Source: an uncultured Clostridia bacterium
GTDB lineage: Bacteria > Bacillota > Clostridia > Christensenellales > Borkfalkiaceae
Assembly: GCA_944327625.1 (NCBI GenBank)
Contig: CALVHL010000011.1
Coordinates: forward strand, 1 to 64,000
Length of the DNA: 64,000 nucleotides
Direction: 5' to 3'
Numbering within the stretch: position 1 is the first letter of the stretch; each line of letters opens with the position of its first letter. This document shows, piece by piece, positions 1 through 7,348 of the stretch. The notes beneath the pieces were generated by a model. That model had not been told where the DNA came from, did not search any database, and saw only the letters and a list, made by a program, of their open reading frames with translations. The position numbers and the translations under genes are program-made.

Positions 1-69
1 CTTCACGGACTCGAACCGCGGACCGATCGGTTATGAGCCGACTGCTCTAACCAACTGAGCTAAAGGCCC
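1..69 (-). tRNA. tRNA-Met (anticodon CAU), 3' end cut by window edge
   Basis: Read on the - strand from position 69, the sequence has an acceptor 5' strand GGGCCTT, a D-arm containing AGCTCAGTTGGTTAGAGC, an anticodon stem TCGG/CCGA with loop CTCATAA (anticodon CAU), and a T-arm with loop TTCGAGT. The 3' acceptor strand begins AAG at positions 3 to 1 and runs off the window. The anticodon stem lacks three consecutive G-C pairs, so this is not initiator tRNA. Elongator Met is most likely from overall resemblance. A lysidine-modified tRNA-Ile with the same anticodon cannot be fully excluded. Confidence 0.9.
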
Positions 70-121
70 TTAAAAGCTTGCGCTTCATCGCGCTCGGTGT
101 TTACCGCCGCAACGCTTGTAT

Positions 122-150
122 ATAATAATATACCTGAAATATTTTGTCAA
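122..150 (-). promoter_or_regulatory. sigma-A promoter of the tRNA gene
   Basis: On the - strand there is TTGACA (150 to 145), a 17-base spacer and TATTAT (127 to 122). The predicted transcript would start near 115, about 45 bases before the tRNA. This is a near-consensus vegetative promoter in the expected place. Confidence 0.8.
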
Positions 151-393
151 GCATTTTTTATAATTTTTAATTATTTTTTTATCGACTTTTTTAAGCCTTT
201 AAAATGCCCGAAAATGCCGCGCCGCCCGTCGCGCCGTCCGCCGAAAATAAGGGGATAAACGCGCTTGCTCGCCGCATATATGCGGGTTGAGCGGGCTTTG
301 ACTTTCGACGGTATAATACAATATTTTACAAGCTCTGTCAAATTATTCCGCCCTCCGTATAGTAATATTTTATAAAAACGAAGGTAGAGGAAA
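151..393. other. intergenic region upstream of spoIIAA, weak promoter at 335-363
   Basis: No gene is seen in this stretch. On the + strand a weak sigma-A-like promoter can be drawn with CTGTCA (335-340), a 17-base spacer and TATAGT (358-363), which would start transcription about 25 bases before spoIIAA. In model spore formers spoIIA is read by sigma-H, but I could not find a convincing sigma-H site here. A short palindrome CCGCATATATGCGG lies near 274-287 without known meaning. Confidence 0.35.
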
Positions 394-705
394 ATGTTGG
401 TCAAATACGGCGTTGCGGGCGGGAGCCTGCACATAAAACTCATCGGCGAAATGGATGAATGTTCGGCGTCCGCCGTAAGGGAAAAGTGCGATGCCATAAT
501 CGAGAGCAACCTGACGGTAAGAAGCATAGTCATAAATCTTTCGGAAGTTGCCTTCATGGATTCCACGGGCATAGGCTTTCTCATCGGCAGATACAAAAAG
601 GCACAGAAACTACATATACCGCTGTATGTAAGTTCGCCCAATACCGCGGCGGACAAAATACTCAATATAAGCGGCATATACACATTGATACCCAAGGCGG
701 AATGA
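394..705 (+). CDS. spoIIAA: anti-sigma F factor antagonist SpoIIAA (STAS domain)
   Basis: This is a 103-residue STAS-domain protein, the usual family length. Its unphosphorylated form displaces sigma-F from SpoIIAB in the forespore, and its kinase inactivates it by serine phosphorylation. The phospho-acceptor motif MDSTGIGFLIGRYK is clear, with Ser57 corresponding to Ser58 of the Bacillus protein. It is the first gene of a three-gene operon; spoIIAB starts one base after its stop and has its ribosome-binding site AAGGCGG (694-700) inside this gene. The order spoIIAA-spoIIAB-sigF makes the assignment very secure. Confidence 0.96.
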   Translation: MLVKYGVAGGSLHIKLIGEMDECSASAVREKCDAIIESNLTVRSIVINLSEVAFMDSTGIGFLIGRYKKAQKLHIPLYVSSPNTAADKILNISGIYTLIPKAE

Positions 706-706
706 T

Positions 707-1144
707 ATGACAAAGAACTATTTGAAACTTCAATTCTATTCACTTGCGCGCAATCAGGCGTTTGCGAGGGACGCGGTTGCGGCGTTCTGTCTGGAACTCA
801 ACCCCACGCTGTCCGATCTGTCCGACGTCAAGACGGCGGTGTCCGAGGCGGTGACAAACTGCACCGTCCACGCATACAGGGGCAATCTCGGCATAATCAC
901 CGTCGAGTGCGAGATAGAGGACAACAGTCTACATATAAAAATCAGCGACACGGGCAAGGGCATAGCCAACGTAGAGGAGGCAATTCAGCCCTTTTTCACG
1001 ACGTCGCCCGACGACGAGCGCTCCGGCATGGGGTTTACCATAATGCAGACCTTTATGGACGAATTCAGGGTAAATTCCGTTCAGGGTGAGGGCACGGTAG
1101 TCTATATGGTAAAAAGCTTCAGGTCGGAAGTGGAGAATGTTTGA
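707..1144 (+). CDS. spoIIAB: anti-sigma F factor / serine kinase SpoIIAB
   Basis: This 145-residue GHKL-fold protein binds and inhibits sigma-F and phosphorylates SpoIIAA with ATP. The ATP-lid boxes are visible: an N box around EAVTNCTVHAYR, a G1 box SDTGKGIAN and a G2 box SGMGFTIMQTF. It sits between spoIIAA and sigF. Its last 8 bases (ATGTTTGA) overlap the sigF start, so translation of the two is probably coupled, which would help keep inhibitor and sigma factor balanced. Confidence 0.96.
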   Translation: MTKNYLKLQFYSLARNQAFARDAVAAFCLELNPTLSDLSDVKTAVSEAVTNCTVHAYRGNLGIITVECEIEDNSLHIKISDTGKGIANVEEAIQPFFTTSPDDERSGMGFTIMQTFMDEFRVNSVQGEGTVVYMVKSFRSEVENV

Positions 1145-1862
1145 TGCAGAAAAGACCAATCAACTGATACGGCTTGCCAAGGCGGGCGACAGCGCCGCCA
1201 AGGAGAGTATGCTCAGGGAAAACACCAATCTCATGAAGTCGATAGTCAAGCGCTATCTCAATAAGGGCGTCGAATACGACGACCTTTTTCAGCTTGCGAG
1301 CATAGGGCTTTTAAAGGCGATAAACGGCTTCGACGAGAGTTACGGCGTGAGGTTTTCGACTTACGCCGTGCCGATGATTTCGGGCGAGATAAAGCGCTTC
1401 ATGCGCGACGACGGGAGCATTAAAGTCTCCCGCGCGATAAAGGCGGCGGCAAAGGAAATAAATGCGTTCGTCGAGGAATATTCCGCGTCCAACGGCTGTC
1501 AGCCGACGATCAAAATGATCTCCGAAAAGTTTTCAATTCCCGAAAGCGAAGTCGTATTTACCATGGGCTCGTCGCGAATGCCCGTGTCCATCTACGCGCG
1601 CAGCGACTATAAGGACGAGAAGTCGCAATATCTTCTCGACAAGCTTCCCGTCGAGGACGGGCAGGAGGATATGATAGACCGCCTCGAACTGCGCTCGGCG
1701 ATAGGCGAGCTCGGCGAGCGCGACAAGAAGGTCATAATGCTGCGCTATTTCAGGGATATGACGCAGAGCGAGGTCGCCTCGATGATGGGCATATCGCAGG
1801 TGCAGGTCAGCCGTATAGAAAACCGCATAGTCCAATCTTTCCGCAAAAAGCTCACGGGATAA
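1137..1862 (+). CDS. sigF: RNA polymerase sigma-F factor (forespore-specific)
   Basis: A 241-residue sigma-70 family protein of the SigF/SigG type. Region 2 carries DDLFQLASIGLLKAINGFD followed by RFSTYAVPMISGEIKRFMRD, the part typical of forespore sigma factors, and region 4 ends with an HTH around QSEVASMMGISQVQVSRIE. It directs the first forespore gene set after asymmetric division. The start overlaps spoIIAB by 8 bases. SigG is the closest relative, but the spoIIA operon context decides for SigF. The gene after it is metabolic, so the operon appears to end here. Confidence 0.96.
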   Translation: MFDAEKTNQLIRLAKAGDSAAKESMLRENTNLMKSIVKRYLNKGVEYDDLFQLASIGLLKAINGFDESYGVRFSTYAVPMISGEIKRFMRDDGSIKVSRAIKAAAKEINAFVEEYSASNGCQPTIKMISEKFSIPESEVVFTMGSSRMPVSIYARSDYKDEKSQYLLDKLPVEDGQEDMIDRLELRSAIGELGERDKKVIMLRYFRDMTQSEVASMMGISQVQVSRIENRIVQSFRKKLTG

Positions 1863-1870
1863 ATAAGTGC

Positions 1871-1899
1871 TTTACAAACCCGCCGCGCGGTGCTATAAT
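1871..1899 (+). promoter_or_regulatory. sigma-A promoter of the aminotransferase gene
   Basis: TTTACA (1871-1876), a 17-base spacer and TATAAT (1894-1899) lie between sigF and the aminotransferase gene. The predicted start near 1906 leaves a short leader with a GAGGTGG ribosome-binding site. The downstream gene is therefore expressed separately from the sporulation operon. Confidence 0.8.
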
Positions 1900-1924
1900 T
1901 TCGGGTATACAAGCGAGGTGGAAT

Positions 1925-3115
1925 ATGTTGAACCTGACAAACGTAAAACTCGGCAAAGTGCGCTCGGCGATAAGGGAGCTCTTTGAATATGGCAGAAAGC
2001 GCAAGGCGGAAATAGGCGAGGAGAACGTCTTTGACTTCTCGCTCGGCAACCCTTCCGTGCCCGCGCCCGAAAAGGTAAGAACGGAGCTTTTGAAGCTCGT
2101 CGGGGAGGGCGATCCCGTATTCCTGCACGGCTACACGTCGGCGCAGGGCGACTATTCGGTGAGAAAGGCTGTCGCCGACGACATCAACGCACGGTTTTCG
2201 GTCGGGCTCGATGCCGACTGCATCTATATGACCTGCGGCGCGGCGGCTTCGCTTACGATAACGCTCAACGCGCTCGTCAACGACGGCGACGAAGTCATTA
2301 CTTTCGCGCCCTTCTTCCCCGAATATTCGGTATTTGCCGCCCACGCGGGCGCAAAGCTCGTCGCGGTAAAGAGCGATCCCCGCACTTTCGCGCCCGACAT
2401 TGCGGCGTTTAAGGAAGCGCTCGGCGCAAAGACCAAGGCGGTCATAATAAATTCGCCCAACAACCCCAGCGGAGTGGTGTACGGCGAGGAAGTCATTTCG
2501 GCGCTTGCCGCCGCCCTCGACGAACATTGCCGCGCGACGGGCAACGCGGTCTATCTCGTCTCGGACGAGCCGTACAGAGAGCTCGTGTTCGACGACTGCA
2601 CCAAAGTGCCTTACATAATGAATTACTATAAGAGGAGCATTGTCTGCTACTCGTTCAGCAAGAGCCTTTCGCTCCCCGGCGAGAGAATAGGCTATATTGC
2701 CGTCAACCGCGCCATGGACGAATTTTCCGACGTGTATGCGGGCGTGTGCGGTGCGGGCAGGGCTCTCGGCTACGTGTGCGCGCCCAACCTCTTTCAGCAG
2801 CTCGTCGCCCGCGTGCTCGGCTGCACTTCGGATATTTCGGTGTACAAGAGAAACAGGGATATGCTGTGTTCGGCGCTCACCGAATACGGCTACGAGGTGG
2901 TCAGGCCCGACGGCGCATTCTATCTCTTTGTCAGGGCAATGGAGGAGGATGCCGAAAAATTTGCCGAACGCGCCAAGGACTATGAGCTGTTGCTCGTTCC
3001 GTCCGACTCGTTCGGGGTAAAGGGCTACGTGCGCATAAGCTATTGCGTCGATACCGCCATGATAGAACGCGCCCTGCCCGCATTTAAAAAACTTGCCGAA
3101 AGCTATAAGAAATAA
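1925..3115 (+). CDS. pyridoxal phosphate-dependent aminotransferase, class I/II
   Basis: This 396-residue fold-type I aminotransferase resembles the aspartate aminotransferase group. Landmarks are YMTCGAAASL near residue 101, the substrate-binding NSPNNPSGVVY near 176, SDEPY near 213 (Asp contacts the cofactor nitrogen), and the Schiff-base lysine Lys246 in SFSKSLSLPGERIGY. The start ATG follows GAGGTGG at a good distance. It has its own promoter and ends at a strong terminator. The amino acid substrate cannot be told from sequence; aspartate is a guess from the family. Confidence 0.88.
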   Translation: MLNLTNVKLGKVRSAIRELFEYGRKRKAEIGEENVFDFSLGNPSVPAPEKVRTELLKLVGEGDPVFLHGYTSAQGDYSVRKAVADDINARFSVGLDADCIYMTCGAAASLTITLNALVNDGDEVITFAPFFPEYSVFAAHAGAKLVAVKSDPRTFAPDIAAFKEALGAKTKAVIINSPNNPSGVVYGEEVISALAAALDEHCRATGNAVYLVSDEPYRELVFDDCTKVPYIMNYYKRSIVCYSFSKSLSLPGERIGYIAVNRAMDEFSDVYAGVCGAGRALGYVCAPNLFQQLVARVLGCTSDISVYKRNRDMLCSALTEYGYEVVRPDGAFYLFVRAMEEDAEKFAERAKDYELLLVPSDSFGVKGYVRISYCVDTAMIERALPAFKKLAESYKK

Positions 3116-3120
3116 AATAA

Positions 3121-3140
3121 GTCCCCTCCGCGGAGGGGAC
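3121..3140. terminator. bidirectional terminator between aminotransferase and argH
   Basis: A perfect 20-base palindrome GTCCCCTCCGCGGAGGGGAC lies between convergent genes. It is followed by T-rich sequence in both directions (TTGAATTTTATT on +, TTATTTTATTTC on -), so it can end both transcripts. Confidence 0.85.
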
Positions 3141-3165
3141 TTGAATTTTATTGTAAACTTTAATC

Positions 3166-4548
3166 TTACTGTGCGCCGTATTTTTTCATGCGCTTTTTAA
3201 GGCTCTTTATGTTTTCCTTAACGCTCGCAGACGATGCGCCGCCGTAGGAAGTACGCGCGTCTGCGCAGGCCTTGCCCTTGACTACCGAGGTTATGTCGTC
3301 GCCGAATTCGGGCGAGAACGTGCGGTAATCGTCGGCTGTCATGCTCTGCAAGGTCTTGCCGTTTTCGATGCAGCTCCTTACGATCTTGCCGGTAATCGCG
3401 TGCGCGTTGCGGAATGGAACGCCCTTCTTCGCGAGGTAGTCGGCGACGTCGGTCGCGCAACAGAATTCGCTCTCTGCGGCCTTTGCCATCTTCCTCGGCT
3501 TGTAAGAGATGTGAAGGAGCATTTCCGCCATAATGTCGAGGCAGTTTATTACCTGCTTTTCGGCGTCGAAGAAGCCCTCTTTGTCCTCCTGCAGGTCCTT
3601 GTCGTAGGCGAGGGGAATGCCTTTGACGGTCGTGAGCAGCGCCATGAGATGACCGTAAACCCTGCCCGTCTTGCCCCTCATCAGCTCTGCAATGTCGGGG
3701 TTTTTCTTCTGCGGCATTATCGACGAACCCGTCGAATATGCGTCGGAAATCTCGAAATAGCCGAATTCTTCGGTGGTATAGAGAATTATATCCTCGCATA
3801 GCCTCGAAAGGTGCGCCATTACGAGCGATGCGTCAAAGAGGTATTCAAGTATGAAATCTCTGTCCGACACGCCGTCGAGCGAGTTCTCGCACGGTCTGTC
3901 GAATTCGAGGAGGGAGCAGGTAATATCCCTGTCGATGGGATAGGAAGTGCCCGCCAGCGCGCCGCTGCCGAGCGGCATTACGTTGGAGCGCTGTCTGCTC
4001 GAAACCACCCTGTCGATATCCCTCATGAACATTTCGGCGTATGCGTTGAAGAAATGCCCCGCGCACATCGGCTGAGCCTTTCTGAGGTGGGTATATCCGG
4101 GCATGATATACTTCACGCCCTCGCTTGCCTTTTCCGTGAGCGAGTTGACGATATTCAGAAGGCTGTATTTAAGCTGATCGTAAGCGCCCCTTACGTACAG
4201 TCTCATATCGGTTGCGACCTGGTCGTTGCGGCTTCTCGCGGTGTGCAGTTTCTTGCCCGCGTCGCCTATCCTTGCGACCAGCTCGTTTTCGACGAAGGAG
4301 TGTATGTCCTCCGCGCCGACGATTTCCAGCTTGCCCTCGTTGATGTCGGAGGCGATGGCGCTCAGTCCGTCGCATATCAGCCTTGCCTCGTCGAGCGAGA
4401 TAATGCCGCAGTTGCCAAGCATGGAGGCGTGAGCGAGCGAGGCGGTAATATCCACCGCCCAGAGCTGCCTGTCGAAGGGCAGCGAGTCGTTGAACAGATC
4501 TGCATTCTTAGCAGTAGGCGCGTCGAAGCGTCCTTCCCAGAGTTTCAT
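3166..4548 (-). CDS. argH: argininosuccinate lyase
   Basis: This 460-residue enzyme of the fumarase/aspartase superfamily splits argininosuccinate into arginine and fumarate, the last step of arginine synthesis. The family signature GSSIMPQKKNPDIAEL is intact, as are HTARSRNDQVATDMRLY and the N-terminal LWEGRF. Length matches the family. The ATG at 4548 has AAGGA about 11 bases upstream on the - strand. It stands alone: argG, its usual partner, is not in the window. It is transcribed divergently from ruvC. Confidence 0.95.
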   Translation of the reverse strand: MKLWEGRFDAPTAKNADLFNDSLPFDRQLWAVDITASLAHASMLGNCGIISLDEARLICDGLSAIASDINEGKLEIVGAEDIHSFVENELVARIGDAGKKLHTARSRNDQVATDMRLYVRGAYDQLKYSLLNIVNSLTEKASEGVKYIMPGYTHLRKAQPMCAGHFFNAYAEMFMRDIDRVVSSRQRSNVMPLGSGALAGTSYPIDRDITCSLLEFDRPCENSLDGVSDRDFILEYLFDASLVMAHLSRLCEDIILYTTEEFGYFEISDAYSTGSSIMPQKKNPDIAELMRGKTGRVYGHLMALLTTVKGIPLAYDKDLQEDKEGFFDAEKQVINCLDIMAEMLLHISYKPRKMAKAAESEFCCATDVADYLAKKGVPFRNAHAITGKIVRSCIENGKTLQSMTADDYRTFSPEFGDDITSVVKGKACADARTSYGGASSASVKENIKSLKKRMKKYGAQ

Positions 4549-4570
4549 AGTTATTTTATTCCTTATAATA

Positions 4571-4625
4571 AATTGACTTGTATGCGTAAATTATAGTATA
4601 ATTATAAGAGTTAATCAAGTCAATT
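4571..4625. promoter_or_regulatory. overlapping divergent promoters for argH and ruvC inside a 10-bp inverted repeat
   Basis: AATTGACTTG (4571-4580) and its exact reverse complement CAAGTCAATT (4616-4625) enclose the region. On + , TTGACT (4573-4578) with an 18-base spacer and TATAAT (4597-4602) would drive ruvC. On - , TTGACT (4623 to 4618) with a 17-base spacer and TATACT (4600 to 4595) would drive argH. The two -35 boxes are parts of the two repeat arms and the -10 boxes overlap, so the polymerases probably exclude one another; the repeat could also bind a dimeric regulator. Confidence 0.65.
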
Positions 4626-4651
4626 GCGGATATTTGGTCAAATTTATGGCT

Positions 4652-4686
4652 CGCCGCTTGATTGCGGCGGCTGTTTTTTCTGTTTT
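4652..4686 (+). terminator. terminator-like hairpin directly before ruvC
   Basis: CGCCGC (4652-4657), loop TTGATT and GCGGCG (4664-4669) form a 6-bp G/C stem, followed by GCTGTTTTTTCTGTTTT up to the ruvC start codon. It lies in the ruvC leader downstream of its predicted promoter. It may attenuate transcription or shape translation of ruvC; the stem is short, so it may equally do nothing. Confidence 0.4.
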
Positions 4687-5184
4687 ATGATTATTTTAGG
4701 CATCGATCCCGGTTTCGGCACCATGGGCTACGGGGTAATAGAAAAGAAGAATAACGGCGATTGCGTACCCGTCGACTACGGCGTAGTCACCACCCCGAGG
4801 GACGAGACCTTTCCCGTGCGCCTCGCCATGCTCGAAGAAGGGCTCAACCGCATCTATGCGAAGTACAAGCCCGAGGAGATAGCCGTCGAGGAGCTGTTCT
4901 TCTCCAAAAACGTCACTACGGGCATTCAGGTTGCCCATGCGAGGGGGGTAATACTCGTCTCCGCCGTCAAGTACTGCGGCAGGCTGTTTGAATATACTCC
5001 CAACGAGATAAAGCAGGCGCTGACGGGTTACGGTAAGGCGGACAAAGTGCAGATGATGCACGTCGTGACATCGCTTCTCCGCCTCGACAAAATTCCCCGT
5101 CCCGACGACGCCGCAGACGCGCTCGCCGTCGCGCTCTGCCACGCGCACACCTCGCGCTTCGGCAGGCTCTACGGCATAAAGTAA
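4687..5184 (+). CDS. ruvC: Holliday junction resolvase RuvC
   Basis: A 165-residue RNase H-fold endonuclease that cuts Holliday junctions together with RuvAB. The start ATG at 4687 gives the normal N-terminus MIILGIDPG; the frame extends upstream only through a TTG without support. The catalytic acids are visible as Asp7, Glu68, Asp141 and Asp144 (in PDDAADAL). There is no good Shine-Dalgarno site and the start lies in the T-rich tail of a hairpin. The usual ruvC-ruvA-ruvB order is kept, but a 487-base gap filled with repeats separates it from ruvA. Confidence 0.94.
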   Translation: MIILGIDPGFGTMGYGVIEKKNNGDCVPVDYGVVTTPRDETFPVRLAMLEEGLNRIYAKYKPEEIAVEELFFSKNVTTGIQVAHARGVILVSAVKYCGRLFEYTPNEIKQALTGYGKADKVQMMHVVTSLLRLDKIPRPDDAADALAVALCHAHTSRFGRLYGIK

Positions 5185-5233
5185 GGTTTTTCGACCGCCG
5201 CTTTAAAATTGCGCGGTTTGAAAAAATGCCCCA

Positions 5234-5663
5234 AAAACTCGTCAAATTTGTTTTCGTCACCAGAAAACAAATTTACGAAAGTAAAACAACTCAACAGCGC
5301 AAGCAGGGTTTCCCTGCGCCAGCGCACTCAATTTGCGCATACCTGCGCCTAAGCGGAGGGAATTGCCGCGACTTCTCATAATTGAGAGCCCTTAAAGGTC
5401 GCGGCAAAGGAGGCAGAGCCTCCCAAAACTCGTCAAATTTGTTTTCGTCACCAGAAAACAAATTTACGAAAGTAAAACAACTCAACGGCGCAAGCAGGGT
5501 TTCCCTGCGCCAGCGCACTCAATTTGCGCATACCTGCGCCTAAGCGGAGGGAATTGCCGCGACTTCTCATAATTGAGAGCCCTTAAAGGTCGCGGCAAAG
5601 GAGGCAGAGCCTCCCAAAACTCGTCAAATTTGTTTTCGTCACCAGAAAACAAATTTACGAAAG
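5234..5663. repeat. 191-bp tandem repeat, 2.25 copies, each unit with four hairpins
   Basis: Two full units (5234-5424, 5425-5615) and the first 48 bases of a third (5616-5663) have a period of exactly 191 bases. The two full copies differ only at 5296 (A) versus 5487 (G). Each unit contains a 12-bp inverted repeat AAATTTGTTTTC/GAAAACAAATTT with loop GTCACCA (first copy 5244-5274), GCAGGG-TTT-CCCTGC, a 10-bp pair TTGCCGCGAC/GTCGCGGCAA (5363-5372 and 5398-5407), and GGAGGC-AGA-GCCTCC (5409-5423). The third copy stops where the ruvA ribosome-binding site begins. Reading frames across it (for example to an N-terminal extension of RuvA) are not credible genes. Bases 5185-5233 hold nothing recognisable. 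Confidence 0.93.
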
Positions 5664-5671
5664 AGGATACT

Positions 5672-6271
5672 ATGATAGGTTATTTAAAAGGTAAAGTTTT
5701 AAAAATATATGCCGACAGCGCGCTGATAGTCGTCGGCGGTGTCGGCTATGAGGTCAACTGTTCGGGCTCGGCATTTTCCAAGATGACCGAGGGCGGTGAA
5801 GTTGAACTCTACACCTATATGCAGGTCAGCGAGGCGAACGGCATTTCGCTCTACGGCTTTTCCTCCGAGCAGGAGAAGTCGGCGTTTTTGAAGCTCATCT
5901 CGGTTTCGGGCGTAGGTCCTAAGATGGGCATAGCCGTACTCACCTATATGAACGTCAACGACTTCGCGGCGGCGGTTGCGACGGGCGACGTCAAGCGCCT
6001 TTCGTCCGTAAAGGGTTTGGGCAAAAAGACCGCCGAACGAATAATCTTAGAGCTCCGCGAAAAGGTCTCGCCCGTCGAAGCGTATTCGGGTGCGGCTTCG
6101 GGCGCATTGCCCGCGGCGGCTGCGGCAACTTCGGGCGACGAGGACGCGATAGTCGCGCTCATGAGCCTCGGCTATAACCGTGCGGAGGCGGAAAAGGCAA
6201 TAATAAGGGCAAAATCGGCGGGGGCAACTTCGCTCGAAAACATAATTTTTGCGGCAATCAAGGGAATGTAA
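5672..6271 (+). CDS. ruvA: Holliday junction branch migration protein RuvA
   Basis: A 199-residue protein that tetramerises on Holliday junctions and recruits the RuvB motor. It has the N-terminal OB fold (MIGYLKGKVLKIY), helix-hairpin-helix motifs around LISVSGVGPKMGIAVL and LSSVKGLGKKTAERIILELR, an Ala-rich linker, and a C-terminal RuvB-binding domain around EDAIVALMSLGYN. The chosen ATG at 5672 follows AAGAGGA at 5661-5666; an upstream in-frame start would run into the repeat array. ruvB follows after three bases. No promoter was found in front, so expression depends on the repeat region or on read-through from ruvC. Confidence 0.95.
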   Translation: MIGYLKGKVLKIYADSALIVVGGVGYEVNCSGSAFSKMTEGGEVELYTYMQVSEANGISLYGFSSEQEKSAFLKLISVSGVGPKMGIAVLTYMNVNDFAAAVATGDVKRLSSVKGLGKKTAERIILELREKVSPVEAYSGAASGALPAAAAATSGDEDAIVALMSLGYNRAEAEKAIIRAKSAGATSLENIIFAAIKGM

Positions 6272-6274
6272 ACT

Positions 6275-7345
6275 ATGTTTTTTGATGATTTCGACGGCGA
6301 CGAGCAGGGCGAGGACAGGCTTGTAAAGAGTACGCGCGGAGAATACGACGCGGAGGAAAACGCCCTTCGTCCCAAGACGCTCGACGGCTACGTCGGGCAG
6401 TCCAAGGTCAAGGAAAATTTAACCGTCTATATGAACGCCGCCAAAAAGAGGGGCGAAGCGCTCGAACACGTGCTTCTGTACGGCGCGCCCGGCCTCGGCA
6501 AGACGACGCTCGCGCATATCATAGCCAACGAAATGGGTGGTCAGTTGCGCCTTACCAGCGCGCCCGCGATAGAGCGGAGCGGCGACCTTGCGGCGATACT
6601 CACCAATCTCGAAGAAGGCGACGTGCTGTTCATAGACGAAATACACAGGCTCAACCACAGCGTCGAGGAGATACTCTACTCGGCGATGGAGGACTATGCG
6701 CTCGACATCATCGTCGGCAAGGGCCCCAGCGCGCGCAATATCCGCTTTTCGCTCAAAAAATTCACGTTAATCGGCGCAACTACCCGCGCGGGCATGATAG
6801 CCAACCCTCTGCGCGACAGGTTCGGCATAGTCTGCCGTCTCGAAATGTACACCCCCGCAGAGCTCGAGGAGATAGTCACCCGCAGCGCAAAGACGCTCAA
6901 TATCGCCATAGACGCCGACGCCGCCCGCGAAATTTCCACACGTTCGCGCGGCACTCCCCGTATTGCCAACAGACTTTTGAAGCGCGTGAGAGATTTCTCG
7001 ACGGTCAACGGCAATCCGTCGGTCACTAAGGCGGACGCGCAGTACGCCCTCGCCCGAATGGAGATTGACGAGCTTGGGCTTGACGAAACCGACCGCAACC
7101 TGCTCCGCGCGATGATAGAGAAGTTCGACGGCAAGCCCGTCGGGCTCGATACGCTCGCGGCGACGGTCAACGAGGACGCGGGCACGATAGAGGACGTGTA
7201 CGAGCCCTATCTTCTGCAACTCGGCTTCATTGCGAGAACGCCGAGGGGCAGAATAATTCTGCGCGGCGGCTACGAACATCTCGGCTATAAGATTTCCGAG
7301 GCGCAGAAAAAACAGATTTCCATGTTTGACAAGGACGAAAACTGA
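6275..7345 (+). CDS. ruvB: Holliday junction branch migration ATPase RuvB
   Basis: A 356-residue AAA+ ring ATPase that drives branch migration with RuvA. Walker A is [10 protein letters not shown], Walker [12 protein letters not shown], sensor 1 sits in [11 protein letters not shown] and the arginine finger region in [10 protein letters not shown]. The C-terminal winged-helix domain ends with [16 protein letters not shown]. The ribosome-binding site AAGGGA lies at the end of ruvA. queA starts three bases after the stop, so ruvA-ruvB-queA form one transcription unit. Confidence 0.97.
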   Translation: MFFDDFDGDEQGEDRLVKSTRGEYDAEENALRPKTLDGYVGQSKVKENLTVYMNAAKKRGEALEHVLLYGAPGLGKTTLAHIIANEMGGQLRLTSAPAIERSGDLAAILTNLEEGDVLFIDEIHRLNHSVEEILYSAMEDYALDIIVGKGPSARNIRFSLKKFTLIGATTRAGMIANPLRDRFGIVCRLEMYTPAELEEIVTRSAKTLNIAIDADAAREISTRSRGTPRIANRLLKRVRDFSTVNGNPSVTKADAQYALARMEIDELGLDETDRNLLRAMIEKFDGKPVGLDTLAATVNEDAGTIEDVYEPYLLQLGFIARTPRGRIILRGGYEHLGYKISEAQKKQISMFDKDEN

Positions 7346-7348
7346 AAG

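Noticed and set aside
1-69. Initiator tRNA
   Set aside because: The anticodon stem lacks the three consecutive G-C pairs of initiator tRNA.
300-393. Sigma-H promoter of spoIIAA
   Set aside because: No AGGAWWW/GAAT pair at proper spacing was seen; only a weak sigma-A-like site.
5234-5663. CRISPR array
   Set aside because: The repeat unit is 191 bases with no spacers, only 2.25 copies and no cas genes nearby.
5573-5671. An N-terminal extension of RuvA into the repeat array
   Set aside because: The extension is repeat sequence, the ATG at 5672 has a good SD site and gives the normal RuvA start.
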